Source: Paenibacillus typhae (GTDB lineage Bacteria > Bacillota > Bacilli > Paenibacillales > Paenibacillaceae). Taken from it: a stretch of DNA of 64,000 nucleotides. Made by a program: the position numbers and the translations under genes. Shown piece by piece: positions 50,501 to 59,209 of the stretch (positions within the stretch are counted from its first letter, which is position 1; each line of letters begins with the position of its first letter). The notes below the pieces were generated by a model. It did no database searches, had not been told where the DNA came from, and was given only the letters and a program-made list of their open reading frames with translations. The stretch lies in assembly GCF_900099765.1 (NCBI RefSeq), contig NZ_FNDX01000016.1, positions 1-64,000 of the forward strand, given 5' to 3'.

Positions 50501-53275
50501 AGGGAACGTATTGCCTGGAGCAGGCTGTTCATTCTTTAGCATAAACGTCTGGATTCCCTTGCTGCCGGCCCCGTCAGAGGACTCCACTCCGGTACGTACA
50601 AACAGCTGGGTTCCGTTGCTGCTCTTGGTGCCGCCGCTGTAGCCGCCGATTGCCGCAATGTTGGAAGCAAATACGCTGGAATTACCTGCTGTCCCAATGG
50701 CATCACGGGCCATGATACCGAAGGATTCCTGCCCGTCATGCGGGGTCTTGGCATAGGCTGACACCTGAATGTCAGCAGACAGCACGAAGTTATCCTGAGC
50801 CGCATCAAGCACGGTGTAATAGAACGTTATGCCGTCATGATCCTCAGTAACCTTGCCCCCGCCTTCCAGGGCGATCAGACGGACTGAGCCATCCTCGCGG
50901 ACAAGCGTCTGATTATTGGCTGCGGAGGTAGACTGGCCGAATTGGATGCTGTTCCATACCGGCTGAGAAGCTTCTCTTACCGTTACAGAATAGGTAATGG
51001 GATCGATAGAGTGATCAGCAGGAATAATCCCGATAGCATACACTCCGGCTGCCTTGCTGTTAAATTTATTTGTGTCAAGCACATAGCTGCTTAGCACTTC
51101 CCGGTCCCCGTTGTCGTACACCTTGGAAACAGTCAATCCTTCACTGTCAAAGCTGTCGTTCAGCAGGAAGGTTGTTTTTGGATAGGCGGTGACTTCAATG
51201 CCGGTCAGCTGCTTTATTTTAACCTGAACAGGGAACTTTGCTGTAACTCCCTTGTGGCTCACTACAATTTCTTTGGTGCCGGGAGCCGATGTATCAAGCG
51301 GAGAGACTGTGTATTCTTCCTTCATCAGCCGCTGTGACGTCCCGTCGCTATAATGCGCGTAGAGCACAAGGCCCTCCAGCTTAAGGGAATCCCCGATGTA
51401 GTAAACGGTCTGCTCGGGAAGATTGCGGATCTCCAGTTTGCTGAGCACAGCATCCTCAACCTTAATCTCAAAGGCAGTGGTTGCCTCCGGTGTTTCCACT
51501 GAGGTGACAGTCACCTCATAAACGCCCGGTTCGGTGAGCAGGTAAGGCGCCTGCTCCGTTACATTCTGGCCTTTGATGGAGAGCGAGTAGAGACTGGCGT
51601 CCAGCTCTGCCGCCGAGGTGCTGCCGTTATAGCCTGCCAGCACGACAAGCCCCTGCGGATCGAAGGCATCTCCCGGATAATAGACCGTTTTGGCCGGATA
51701 GTATTTGACCGTAAGCTCAGACACGGACAGCGGAAGAATCTGCAGGGTAATTGCCGCAGACGCGCCGTTATAGTGAATAGTTACCGTGTTTGCCCCGGCT
51801 TTGCTGCTGTCAAAGCCTGTAACGATATAGTCTGACGGTGACAGAATGGCCTCACTATTATCGGAGTACAGTGCTTTTACGGACAGGCCTGTCAGGTCCA
51901 GTTCCTCCCGGATGAAATAGGAGGTCTTCGGCATCGCGCTGGTATCTGCCGTCAAGGCGGTGACGGTTTTGGTCTCAAGCCTGATTTCTATATCGCTGAA
52001 GGCGATAACGGCATCCCTGGCAGCGTATACCCCAGCAAACAGCGTGTCGCTGAAGGCTCCGTCCAGCGTTACGGTTTCAGTCTGGCCGCCGGCGCTAAGC
52101 TGCAGGGTGTTGCCGGATTTTTTAATGCTGAGTCCGTATTCTTCACCGGCTGCCGGAGCAGGAATACCGCTGAACGGACTCAGCTTCACCTGTGCAGCCT
52201 GCTTGTAAAAGCCCTTGATCACCTGATCCAGCGCCCCGACTGCAGCGTAATTGGAGGTTGCTGTAGCAGAATCGCCGTTCATGCCGACGCTGTCCCGCAG
52301 CATCAGTCCGAAGGATTTCTGGTTCGGCGTGCTGATGCTGCTGTTGCTATTGAACGAAAGGACTCTGGCGGTGGCTGTAAGCTCAAAATTAGCCTGGGCA
52401 GGTATTTCTTTGAAATAGAAGGAAAGCCCTTCGTCGCTGCCGGAGATTTTTCCGCCGTAGGTTTCCAGAGTTACCGAGGTCTCAGTGGCATCCACAGGCA
52501 CAGGATTCTTCACGGCACTGGTATTCCCGCCAAAAGCGCTGTAAGTCCACGGGCCGAGCTCGGCCGGCTTCTCCTGAAGCAGCTGTACATTACTGAAAGT
52601 AACGGTTGTATTCCTCGCGGTGTAAAGTCCGGCATATTGCACAGCACCGCCAAAGCCTTCGAGTGTTTTGGTGACGCCGTCAAGGGTGAATACATACAGA
52701 TTTCCGGTTTTCTTGATGCTGAGATCATAGTCCTCACCAGCAGCAGGCTTGACGGCTGTATCAAACGAATAACCTGCCTTTTGCAGACTGCCGCCCTGCT
52801 TATAAAACGCTTTCATTTCTTGGTCCAGTGCACCGACTGCAGTGAAATCCCCCGTGTACGCCCCGGACTGGTTATCCCACACATTGCTGCGCAGCATGAT
52901 TCCGAACGATACCTGATTATTCGCTGTCCAGGCATCGACATGGGCTGTAGCCTTAAGTTCGAAGTCCGCTTCGGGATCCATCTGCTGAAAATAATAAGCG
53001 ATTCCCTCGGTGCTGCCGGAAATTTTGCCGCGGTCAGCTGAGCTGCGCAGGGTTACGGTAGAATCCGCATGCTCTGTGATGCCGAAGTTCGCCGCCGTAA
53101 TTTTGTCCTGTCCGCCCACATCGCCGAACACGGTGCCCTTCCAGCTGCTGCTGATATTGATCATACCGGCAGCCGGATCGGCATCAGAGCCTTCTGCTGC
53201 AGAGACGGGCGGCGGAAGCGAGGATGACAGTAACAGGATGGATGTGAGTACAGACAGCAAGCGTTTTTTATACAA
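47525..53275 (-). CDS. SLH-anchored giant pectate-lyase-like protein (PL9, Ig-like and lectin-like modules)
   Basis: 1916 residues from a TTG at 53275, with GGAGGGGA eight bases upstream. Signal peptide about 1-27. Two concanavalin-like modules (about 40-430; shared SFGIMLRSN / KSFGLMLRD motifs). Four bacterial Ig-like repeats with the Y-x-GD/REELDLTGL pattern (about 435-780). A third lectin-like module (about 785-1000). PL9-type right-handed beta-helix about 1095-1470 (SDIYVSPAGTSTGDGTKEHPLD; WHIKGLDFTRT; NADGFAAKL). A Pro/Thr linker, a mixed beta domain, then three SLH repeats from about 1730. Probably binds and cleaves pectin at the cell surface. PL9 catalysis is inferred from fold similarity. 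Confidence 0.88.
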   Translation of the reverse strand: MYKKRLLSVLTSILLLSSSLPPPVSAAEGSDADPAAGMINISSSWKGTVFGDVGGQDKITAANFGITEHADSTVTLRSSADRGKISGSTEGIAYYFQQMDPEADFELKATAHVDAWTANNQVSFGIMLRSNVWDNQSGAYTGDFTAVGALDQEMKAFYKQGGSLQKAGYSFDTAVKPAAGEDYDLSIKKTGNLYVFTLDGVTKTLEGFGGAVQYAGLYTARNTTVTFSNVQLLQEKPAELGPWTYSAFGGNTSAVKNPVPVDATETSVTLETYGGKISGSDEGLSFYFKEIPAQANFELTATARVLSFNSNSSISTPNQKSFGLMLRDSVGMNGDSATATSNYAAVGALDQVIKGFYKQAAQVKLSPFSGIPAPAAGEEYGLSIKKSGNTLQLSAGGQTETVTLDGAFSDTLFAGVYAARDAVIAFSDIEIRLETKTVTALTADTSAMPKTSYFIREELDLTGLSVKALYSDNSEAILSPSDYIVTGFDSSKAGANTVTIHYNGASAAITLQILPLSVSELTVKYYPAKTVYYPGDAFDPQGLVVLAGYNGSTSAAELDASLYSLSIKGQNVTEQAPYLLTEPGVYEVTVTSVETPEATTAFEIKVEDAVLSKLEIRNLPEQTVYYIGDSLKLEGLVLYAHYSDGTSQRLMKEEYTVSPLDTSAPGTKEIVVSHKGVTAKFPVQVKIKQLTGIEVTAYPKTTFLLNDSFDSEGLTVSKVYDNGDREVLSSYVLDTNKFNSKAAGVYAIGIIPADHSIDPITYSVTVREASQPVWNSIQFGQSTSAANNQTLVREDGSVRLIALEGGGKVTEDHDGITFYYTVLDAAQDNFVLSADIQVSAYAKTPHDGQESFGIMARDAIGTAGNSSVFASNIAAIGGYSGGTKSSNGTQLFVRTGVESSDGAGSKGIQTFMLKNEQPAPGNTFPAAPYRLTLSKTNSGFTGQLNDGKEAVFFTPDILNVQDGKMYVGFYAARLATIDVSSIQLTVTSAATDAPKVNPPLNPVAPAFDILSLGRTSESEYQLILRPNVSGAVTLKQGSAIIAQDVRAEAGKRLALPAALAAQETNFSISFLPDDTQYLTSYDKIVRNFTVTMKSYADNSDIYVSPAGTSTGDGTKEHPLDVDTAIDFVQPGQHIIVLDGRYVRSSKLEIKKYNDGTADAMKVLEAAPGARPVFDFDKKTEGVLLSGSYWHIKGLDFTRTAGNTKGFTVGGNHNIVENSRLYGNGDTGLQISRTDGTAAVIADWPSYNLILNSSSFDNRDPSDNNADGFAAKLTSGVGNVFRGCLSYNNIDDGWDLYTKAGTGAIGAVLIENSAAFNNGRLTDGTVGAGDKNGFKLGGEGISVHHIIRNSIAFGNGAYGYTSNSNPGVIAENNIGFNNARGNLSFTTYDHITPNFTIDGFLSYRSASIAKDQYPPGLAADNNFMYDGTVSANKSGKQLSDDNFASLTPVSSYARDAAGNVIWGDFLRFIPFSGNEPGGEEPAATPTPGATPSPSATPQPTATAVTAIPGGTGADDLAVTAVQTDGSVSVTLPVTAAQGTARAALTDTTLQNALAQAKSQADGTRLLQLRVKENEADGFSAYEITLPASLFTTGNPRLQLEVDTAIAGFVLPDTLFRSAALTGASTVMLKISIAEPSGALKGRPGSSPLIAYELLVDGKAAGADSLSSAVEIRMPYQTALPASEHPFIVVWQVSGSDVITPVVNSRFDAAGKQAVFTAEQPAGQYAAVHNHPAFGDVSSRHWAKNAIEVLASRGIIQGVPGDRFLPGQSITRADFASMLVRLLNLSGTAGGTGAGFADVKPEDYFYGDLLTARQHGLINGQQDGSFQPQEPVSRQDMFVMTARALKAAGILQGDSAEAAGASANFADQAGIASYAAADIAWLAEAGFVKGDAGGLLHPAALSSRAEAAVLIYRILMRQ

Positions 53276-53515
53276 AACCGGAATCCCCTCCGTATATACC
53301 TGTATTCGACCGGCCGGATGGCCTGATCAAGCGAAATTATACCTTACACCCGAAAAGTGCAGCTACAATCAATAACTCACATCTTACGGTTCAGGGGAGA
53401 AATGGCAAAAATGTGAGCTAATGATACTTGGAGTAACAGTGCATGCCTTATGCCCGAACGGGCCCTGAACGATGTTCATATGTTGAAGGGATAACAGGGA
53501 GGGGAGAGAGAGGCA

Positions 53516-54235
53516 GTGGGAAAAGCGGCGGATACGCATGTCAATGCAGTCTCCATTATCGTATGCACCAATCGCCCGGAGTTTTTTGATAATCTGCTTG
53601 CCAATTATAGGACTCAGAAGGTAAAGCACAAGGAACTGATTATTATCCTTAACAAGGACAGCATGAAGCTGAAGGAGTATCAGAGGAGGGCAGGCTCCGG
53701 GCACAATATTTCCGTCTATAAAGTGCCGGAGTCCGTCTCGCTGGGCCAATGCCTGAACGGTGCCATCACCAAGGCGCGTTATCCGCTGATCGCCAAATTT
53801 GACGACGATGACTATTATTCCCCTTATTATCTGAAAGAGCAGATCAGGGCGCTGAACCGTACCGGAAGCGATATTGTCGGCAAGCATGCTTGTCTTGTCT
53901 ATCTTGAGGCAAGCCGCCAGCTGATCATCCGGTCGCCGAAGGAGCAGCGTAAGCCGGTTGTTTTTTTGCAGGGAGGGACGCTGCTGTTCAGGAAACAGGT
54001 GACTAAGCAGGTGCTGTTCCCTGACCGCTCGGTTGGTGAGGATGTTAACTTTCTAAGGCGCTGTAAAAGAAAAGGGTTCCGCACCTTCGCCACCTCCACG
54101 TACAACTATGTCTACGTGCGCAGATCGGATAAAGGCAGCCACACTTGGAAGGCAAAGGACCTTTTTTACCTGAAGGGCAGTGTTCCGGTGGCGGTAACCG
54201 GGAATTTCCGGAGCTTTGCCGACCGTGAGCTATAG
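53516..54235 (+). CDS. Family 2 glycosyltransferase
   Basis: 239 residues, GTG start after GGGAGAGAG. GT-A fold opening VSIIVCTNRPEFFDNLLANY; the metal/nucleotide-sugar motif is KFDDDDYYSPYYL near residue 100; GEDVNFLRRCK lies in the acceptor region. Transfers sugar from a nucleotide donor to an unknown acceptor. It ends 6 bases inside the convergent methyltransferase gene. Confidence 0.88.
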   Translation: MGKAADTHVNAVSIIVCTNRPEFFDNLLANYRTQKVKHKELIIILNKDSMKLKEYQRRAGSGHNISVYKVPESVSLGQCLNGAITKARYPLIAKFDDDDYYSPYYLKEQIRALNRTGSDIVGKHACLVYLEASRQLIIRSPKEQRKPVVFLQGGTLLFRKQVTKQVLFPDRSVGEDVNFLRRCKRKGFRTFATSTYNYVYVRRSDKGSHTWKAKDLFYLKGSVPVAVTGNFRSFADREL

Positions 54236-54949
54236 CTGCGGTTTACAGGCCCGGATGAACAAAAACTGCGGTTTGCGTGTAAGCCTGTCGTAAGCAAGCG
54301 GTGCCTGCCGCTGGAAGGCTTCCGTGGGCATCGGCTCAAGCAGCTCCTCGAGAACAAAGCCAGCTTGATATACTGAAGAAATAATCTGGTGCAGCGGGCG
54401 GCGGTAAAACTGGACTTTCACCTTGCCGTCAGGCGTATCCCATTCATCATCCAGCAGCTCGGTCAGGAAATAATTCTCCTTACCGAAATGGGTGAAGTCC
54501 ATAAACGGATGATGCACAGAGAAGACCAGGACACCCCCGGGCTTCAGCGCTCTATGGAATTCGCTCATCACGTGGGCCCAGTCCTTGAGGTAATGAAGCG
54601 CCAGTGAAGAGAGAATAACGTCCTGCGAAGCATCCTCCAGAAATTCCAGCGGCTCATTTAAATCAGCTTGAATGAGGCGGGCTCTAGTGCCAACCCGTCT
54701 GCGGGTCATTTCAATCATCCGGGCGCTGAAATCAACAGCTGTAACCTTCGCGCCCATGCGGAGCAGCAGCTCTGTATACCAGCCTGCGGCACAGCCCGCA
54801 TCGACAACGGATTTACCTTCGACCTCAGGAAGTAACGACAAAGTGGCCGGACGTTCGTAATGGGCATTGTAGGGCTTGTTGTCTATATCGCGAAAATAGT
54901 ATTCTGCCATCGCTTCATATGAATCATGGGATACAGATTGCCTGTGCAT
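54230..54949 (-). CDS. Class I SAM-dependent methyltransferase
   Basis: 239 residues. SAM motif I VVDAGCAAGWYTELLL, motif II VTAVDFSARMI, then QADLNEPLEFLEDASQDVILSSLALHYLKDW and the post-motif LKPGGVLVFSVHHPF. Methyltransf_11 type; substrate unknown. Overlaps the glycosyltransferase end by 6 bases, tail to tail. Confidence 0.9.
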   Translation of the reverse strand: MHRQSVSHDSYEAMAEYYFRDIDNKPYNAHYERPATLSLLPEVEGKSVVDAGCAAGWYTELLLRMGAKVTAVDFSARMIEMTRRRVGTRARLIQADLNEPLEFLEDASQDVILSSLALHYLKDWAHVMSEFHRALKPGGVLVFSVHHPFMDFTHFGKENYFLTELLDDEWDTPDGKVKVQFYRRPLHQIISSVYQAGFVLEELLEPMPTEAFQRQAPLAYDRLTRKPQFLFIRACKPQL

Positions 54950-55004
54950 GTCTGTCGCCTTCTTTCAGGGTAAAATGATAGGTCTGACTAGAGTGAAAAT
55001 AAAG

Positions 55005-55043
55005 AGTCCCGCACTCCGGCTTATTCCGGGGGCGGGACTTTTC
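55005..55043 (-). terminator. Terminator of the M3 peptidase gene
   Basis: AGTCCCGC pairs with GCGGGACT. The minus-strand 3' side runs CTCTTTATTTT. Confidence 0.75.
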
Positions 55044-55082
55044 TGTTATGCCCGCTGGCGTATAGCAGCCAGTGAAGCTGTC

Positions 55083-56774
55083 TTACAATGCTTTATCGTC
55101 GATTGAATCCAGCCAGCTCTCGATTTCACCGATTACGGAGCTGACGCAGCCGTCCTTGAACGGTGAGATGAGCCCGGCAAGCTCTACAAGCTCAACAAAA
55201 GACTTGCTGCCTCCAGCCTTGCAGAGCTGCAGATAGTCACTCCAGGCCTCCTCAAAGTTCTCATTCGAACGTTTCCAGAACTGGAATGCGCACAGCTGGG
55301 CCAGGGTGTAGTCGATATAGTAGAACGGGGTGCGGAAAATATGCGACTGCTTATGCCAGAAGCCGCCCTGCTCCAGATAGCTGTTGCCGTCATAATCGCG
55401 GTGCGGCAGATATCTCTGCTCGATTTCCCGCCAGGCCTGCTTGCGTTCCTGAGGAGTCGCTTCCGGGTGGCTGTAGACGAAGTGCTGGAACTCGTCAACC
55501 GCTACGCCATACGGGACAAACTCCAGGCTGCCGGCCAGATGGTTGAACCGGTATTTATCGGCATCCTCCTTAAAGAACAGATCCATCCACGGCCAGGCAA
55601 AAAACTCCATGCTCATCGAGTGGATCTCAGCTGCCTCGTAGGTTGGGAAGGCGTATTCCGGTATGTTCAGGCCGCGGCTGGAATATGCCTGGAACGCATG
55701 ACCCACTTCATGGGTCAGTACATCAATATCCTCTGAGGTTCCGTTGAAATTGGAGAAGATGAACGGCGCTTTATATTTTTCGAAATAAGTGCAGTAGCCG
55801 CCAAACTGCTTGGAGCTAGTACTTAATAGATCCATCAGCGCGTTATCCTGCATAAAACGGAAGAATTCATCCGTTTCCGGCGACAGCTCCTTGTACATCC
55901 GGGCACCGTTGGCCACGATCCACTCCGGATCGCCCTTGGGCAAAGCGTTCCCGGTGTTGAAGGTGAGACCTTCATCATAGAACTTCAGCTTGTCCAGACC
56001 CAGGCGTTCGCTCTGGCGCTGCTTCAGCTTCCCAGCCGCAGGAACGATATGCTCAAGCACCTGCTTACGGAAGTTCGCGACCATGCCGGCATCATAATCC
56101 GTCCGGTTCATCCGGTCATAGCCCAGCTCTACGAAGCTGGGGTAGCCGAGCTTGCGGGCCATAGCAGCACGTACGGCAACGAGCTCATCATAAATGCGGT
56201 CAAATTCGCTTTCATGAGCCGACATAAAATCAAAGCGGGCCTGAAAAGCACGCTTGCGCACCTCCCGGTCTGCCGACTGTTCAAACGGAATGAGCTGCGC
56301 CAGGGTGCGCGCTTCACCCTCAAACATGATTTTGGCAGAGGCCAGCAGTTGGGTGTATTCTGTAGACAGCCTGTTCTCCTGCTGCATATCTTCAATAATG
56401 TCCGGGCTGAATGTCCGCAGCGAAATCTCCGCCAGGCTGATGAGCTGCGATCCCCATTCCTGCTCGAATTCCGCTTTGTACCTGGAGTTAACGATGGCTT
56501 TATAGTATTCCGTTATGTACTCCTGGAAGATTGGGCCGATTTCATCAAAGTAATCCTGCTCGGCCTTGTAGAATTCATCAGCAGTATTAATGGAGTGACG
56601 GACATACACGATGTTCTGAAGCGTATCGAATTCGCTGCGCAGCTCATTCAGCGCGACGATTGAAGCCTTTTGCTCCTCCAGGCTTTCTGCTTCCAGTCCC
56701 TTAAGGAGTGCGGTGAATTCCTGCTTGAACTTGTCAACGTCCGGGCGTTCATAGGGATACTCTGTAAATTTCAT
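55083..56774 (-). CDS. M3-family oligoendopeptidase (PepF-like)
   Basis: 563-residue cytosolic zinc metallopeptidase with the HExxH motif in DVLTHEVGHAFQAYSS and the downstream zinc-ligand Glu in FPTYEAAEIHSMSMEF. Hydrolyses short peptides. ATG preceded by GAAAGGATG at a rather long spacing of 12. Monocistronic, ending at the hairpin at 55005. Confidence 0.93.
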   Translation of the reverse strand: MKFTEYPYERPDVDKFKQEFTALLKGLEAESLEEQKASIVALNELRSEFDTLQNIVYVRHSINTADEFYKAEQDYFDEIGPIFQEYITEYYKAIVNSRYKAEFEQEWGSQLISLAEISLRTFSPDIIEDMQQENRLSTEYTQLLASAKIMFEGEARTLAQLIPFEQSADREVRKRAFQARFDFMSAHESEFDRIYDELVAVRAAMARKLGYPSFVELGYDRMNRTDYDAGMVANFRKQVLEHIVPAAGKLKQRQSERLGLDKLKFYDEGLTFNTGNALPKGDPEWIVANGARMYKELSPETDEFFRFMQDNALMDLLSTSSKQFGGYCTYFEKYKAPFIFSNFNGTSEDIDVLTHEVGHAFQAYSSRGLNIPEYAFPTYEAAEIHSMSMEFFAWPWMDLFFKEDADKYRFNHLAGSLEFVPYGVAVDEFQHFVYSHPEATPQERKQAWREIEQRYLPHRDYDGNSYLEQGGFWHKQSHIFRTPFYYIDYTLAQLCAFQFWKRSNENFEEAWSDYLQLCKAGGSKSFVELVELAGLISPFKDGCVSSVIGEIESWLDSIDDKAL

Positions 56775-56860
56775 AAAACAATCAACATCCTTTCTCTGCC
56801 AGATGAAGTATATTATACTATGTGGAAGAGAAAACCAAAACTCGCAATTCTAAAAGAAAT

Positions 56861-57754
56861 CTACCGGCAGGCTGCCTGCATCAGCTCGATCAGAAATCCG
56901 ATAGGAGGGGACAGGTGGCGGTCGCGGTTATAGGAATAATAGATTCTCCGCTGGTAATGGTATTCCGGAATAGACCGCATTATGAGCTTGCCGGAGGAGA
57001 CTTCCTCTGCGACGGCAAGTCGGGAAACGAATGATACATATCTGCCTCCCATCAGAGACTGCTTGATCGCCTCCAGGGAATCAAGCAGCAAAGGGGCATG
57101 GGGCTCACAGCCGCAATCCTCGAACCATTTACTGGTGATCCGGCTGGTACTGGACTGGCTGCTATGCAGAATGAATTTTGCCGCTGAAATCTGCTGGGCG
57201 GTCAGGCCGGCTTGACCGGCGAATTCATGAGCCGGAGCAAATACGAGCACAAGCTCGTCCTCGCATAATGACTGGCAGTGAAGGCTGGGCAGATAAAAGG
57301 ATTCCGTTGACAGAATCCCCAGGTCCAGCTCCTGATTCACCAGCATTTCCTTGATCACAGGCGAAGGCTTCACCGAGAGCGATACCGTTGTCTCCGGATG
57401 CAGCTCACCGAACCTGCCGAGTATTTTGGGCAGGATATAGGTTGCCGGAACGTAGCTGGCCCCGACGCTGATCGTGCTGCGGCCCGCTTGGCTGAACTCC
57501 TTCACGACACGCTCTGCCTCGGTGGCCAGAGCATTGATTTTGACCGCATAATGGAGAAAGGCTCTCCCGCTTTCGGTAAGAATCATTTTATCCATCCTTG
57601 GCTCGAACAGCTTCTCTCCAAGCTGCTGCTCCAGATTCTTCAGGTGGTAGGTTACTGTCGGCTGCTTTAGGCCGAGTACAGCAGCTACTGTTGTAATTTT
57701 CTTATGCTTATGCAAGAGTTCAACTATCTGCAGCTTGATTAAATTCAAATTCAT
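56861..57754 (-). CDS. LysR-family transcriptional regulator
   Basis: 297 residues from the ATG at 57754, with GGGGGAGTG upstream; an in-frame GTG at 57763 abuts that site. N-terminal winged helix (KKITTVAAVLGLKQPTVTYHLKNLEQQLGE) and a C-terminal inducer-binding domain from about 90. No divergent enzyme gene faces it: the next 150 bases lead into a four-arm repeat, so its target is unknown. Confidence 0.92.
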   Translation of the reverse strand: MNLNLIKLQIVELLHKHKKITTVAAVLGLKQPTVTYHLKNLEQQLGEKLFEPRMDKMILTESGRAFLHYAVKINALATEAERVVKEFSQAGRSTISVGASYVPATYILPKILGRFGELHPETTVSLSVKPSPVIKEMLVNQELDLGILSTESFYLPSLHCQSLCEDELVLVFAPAHEFAGQAGLTAQQISAAKFILHSSQSSTSRITSKWFEDCGCEPHAPLLLDSLEAIKQSLMGGRYVSFVSRLAVAEEVSSGKLIMRSIPEYHYQRRIYYSYNRDRHLSPPIGFLIELMQAACR

Positions 57755-57912
57755 TCCGTTCACTCCCCCGTGCTATTAGCTACAGGTTAACATAGAAAAA
57801 TTCTATGAATGTTAAAACTGATGCATCAAAAAGTTAATATCGCGCTAACATTCTGCAAATACACGTACGTTGCGGACGCTGATCGCGCGGGCCCGCCCAC
57901 ACGCTGAACTCC

Positions 57913-58098
57913 GTAACGGACCGTACAGCCGTTATTTCTATTTTGTATGCGTTTTCGTGTAGTCTAACGGACCGTAATGACCTTATTGTGTGCCTGGCGG
58001 GCAATAACAGGACGAAATGCTGCAGATAAGGTCATCTGAGTCCGTTAGCTTGTGGTAACATGAGTGTGAGTCCGGATAAGGTCATCTGAGTCCGTTAG
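57913..58098. repeat. Four-arm inverted repeat element, copy D
   Basis: Arms start at 57913, 57964, 58025 and 58075: spacings 51, 61, 50. The two right arms are identical 24-mers and the left-most arm begins GTAACGG instead of CTAACGG. The last arm ends 7 bases before the ATG at 58105, and its final AG forms part of that gene's AGGAG. Confidence 0.9.
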
Positions 58099-58104
58099 GA
58101 GTGA

Positions 58105-58680
58105 ATGCACACTATGGAGATGGAAAATCTGTTAACAGCTGCAACGCGGGAGGAGCTGCGGAGCTGGCTGCAGGAATATGGTAGAGCAGAAAAAAGCTGC
58201 TGGGTTATCGTAAGTATGACGCCTGTCCCGGACAAGCTGCTCTATCTGGACGCAGTTGAGGAGGCATTGTGCTTCGGGTGGATTGACGGAGTCAAAAAAA
58301 GCTCTGAGCAGGGTGTCGTGCAGCGGCTGTCACCAAGATCCAAACGAAGCTCGTGGACCGAGCTGAATAAAGAACGGGTCCGCCGTCTGGAGAAGCTGGG
58401 GCTGATGAGCGAGGAGGGCAGGCGGGTGCTGCCGGATATGGCGCCGGAATCTTTTATAATAGATGAAGCAATTGAGCAGAGGTTAAAAGAAGACCCGGAG
58501 GTCTATGCAAACTTTCTGGCTTTCCCGCCGCTGTACAGCAGAATCCGGATTGATAACATCCAAGGCTACAAGAAGCAGCCGGAGCTGTTCCGGAGCAGAC
58601 TGGATAAATTCATTGCGAACACACGGGAGAACCGGATGTATGGGGCATGGCATGATAACGGGCGTCTGATTGATTACTGA
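58105..58680 (+). CDS. YdeI/OmpD-associated-family protein
   Basis: About 191 residues. The start is ambiguous: ATG at 58105 is 3 bases from AGGAG, ATG at 58114 is 12 bases from it. Family marks: SWLQEYGRAEKSCWVIV, EALCFGWIDGVKKS, RLSPRSKRSSWTELNKERVRRLEKLGLM. Relatives are annotated as bacteriocin-protection or OmpD-associated proteins; biochemical function unknown. First of four close same-strand genes (58.1-60.4 kb). Confidence 0.82.
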   Translation: MHTMEMENLLTAATREELRSWLQEYGRAEKSCWVIVSMTPVPDKLLYLDAVEEALCFGWIDGVKKSSEQGVVQRLSPRSKRSSWTELNKERVRRLEKLGLMSEEGRRVLPDMAPESFIIDEAIEQRLKEDPEVYANFLAFPPLYSRIRIDNIQGYKKQPELFRSRLDKFIANTRENRMYGAWHDNGRLIDY

Positions 58681-58726
58681 ATATGTAAGTGATTAAAATA
58701 ACCCGACTGACCGGGGAGGAGTAAGT

Positions 58727-59191
58727 ATGGAGTACTACGCCAGCAGTCCAGAAGAATATATCCGCCAGCTGCCGGAAGAGCGCAGGATCATAATTGCAAA
58801 GCTTAGAGACGTTATAAGGGAGAATCTCCCGGAAGGTTTTGCAGAGACTATGGGTTACGGGATTGAATATATAGTTCCGCATGAGCTGTATCCGCCAGGG
58901 TATCATGTGAAGCCGGAGCAGCCGCTGCCGTTCATTAGCATAGCCTCGCAGAAAAATCATATCGCACTGTATCACATGGGTATTTACATGCAGCCTGAGC
59001 TGCTGTCCTGGTTCCGGGAGGAGTACCCGAAGCATATGAAGACCAAGCTGGATATGGGCAAATCCTGTATCCGTTTCAAGCCGGCGGGCACCATCCCTTA
59101 TGAACTGATCGGCGAGTTAAGCCGGAAGCTTACAGTCACTGAATATATTCGACTCTATGAGCGGGAAACTGCACACATGAAGAAGAAATAA
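58727..59191 (+). CDS. DUF1801-family protein
   Basis: 154 residues, ATG after GGGGAGGAG. YdhG-like fold: SPEEYIRQLPEERRIIIAKLRDVIRENLPEGFAETMGYGIEYIVP, then KNHIALYHMGIY and CIRFKPAGTIPYELIGEL. Function not established; some relatives are small iron-binding proteins. Confidence 0.85.
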   Translation: MEYYASSPEEYIRQLPEERRIIIAKLRDVIRENLPEGFAETMGYGIEYIVPHELYPPGYHVKPEQPLPFISIASQKNHIALYHMGIYMQPELLSWFREEYPKHMKTKLDMGKSCIRFKPAGTIPYELIGELSRKLTVTEYIRLYERETAHMKKK

Positions 59192-59209
59192 TTTACGGAG
59201 GGTGATGAA

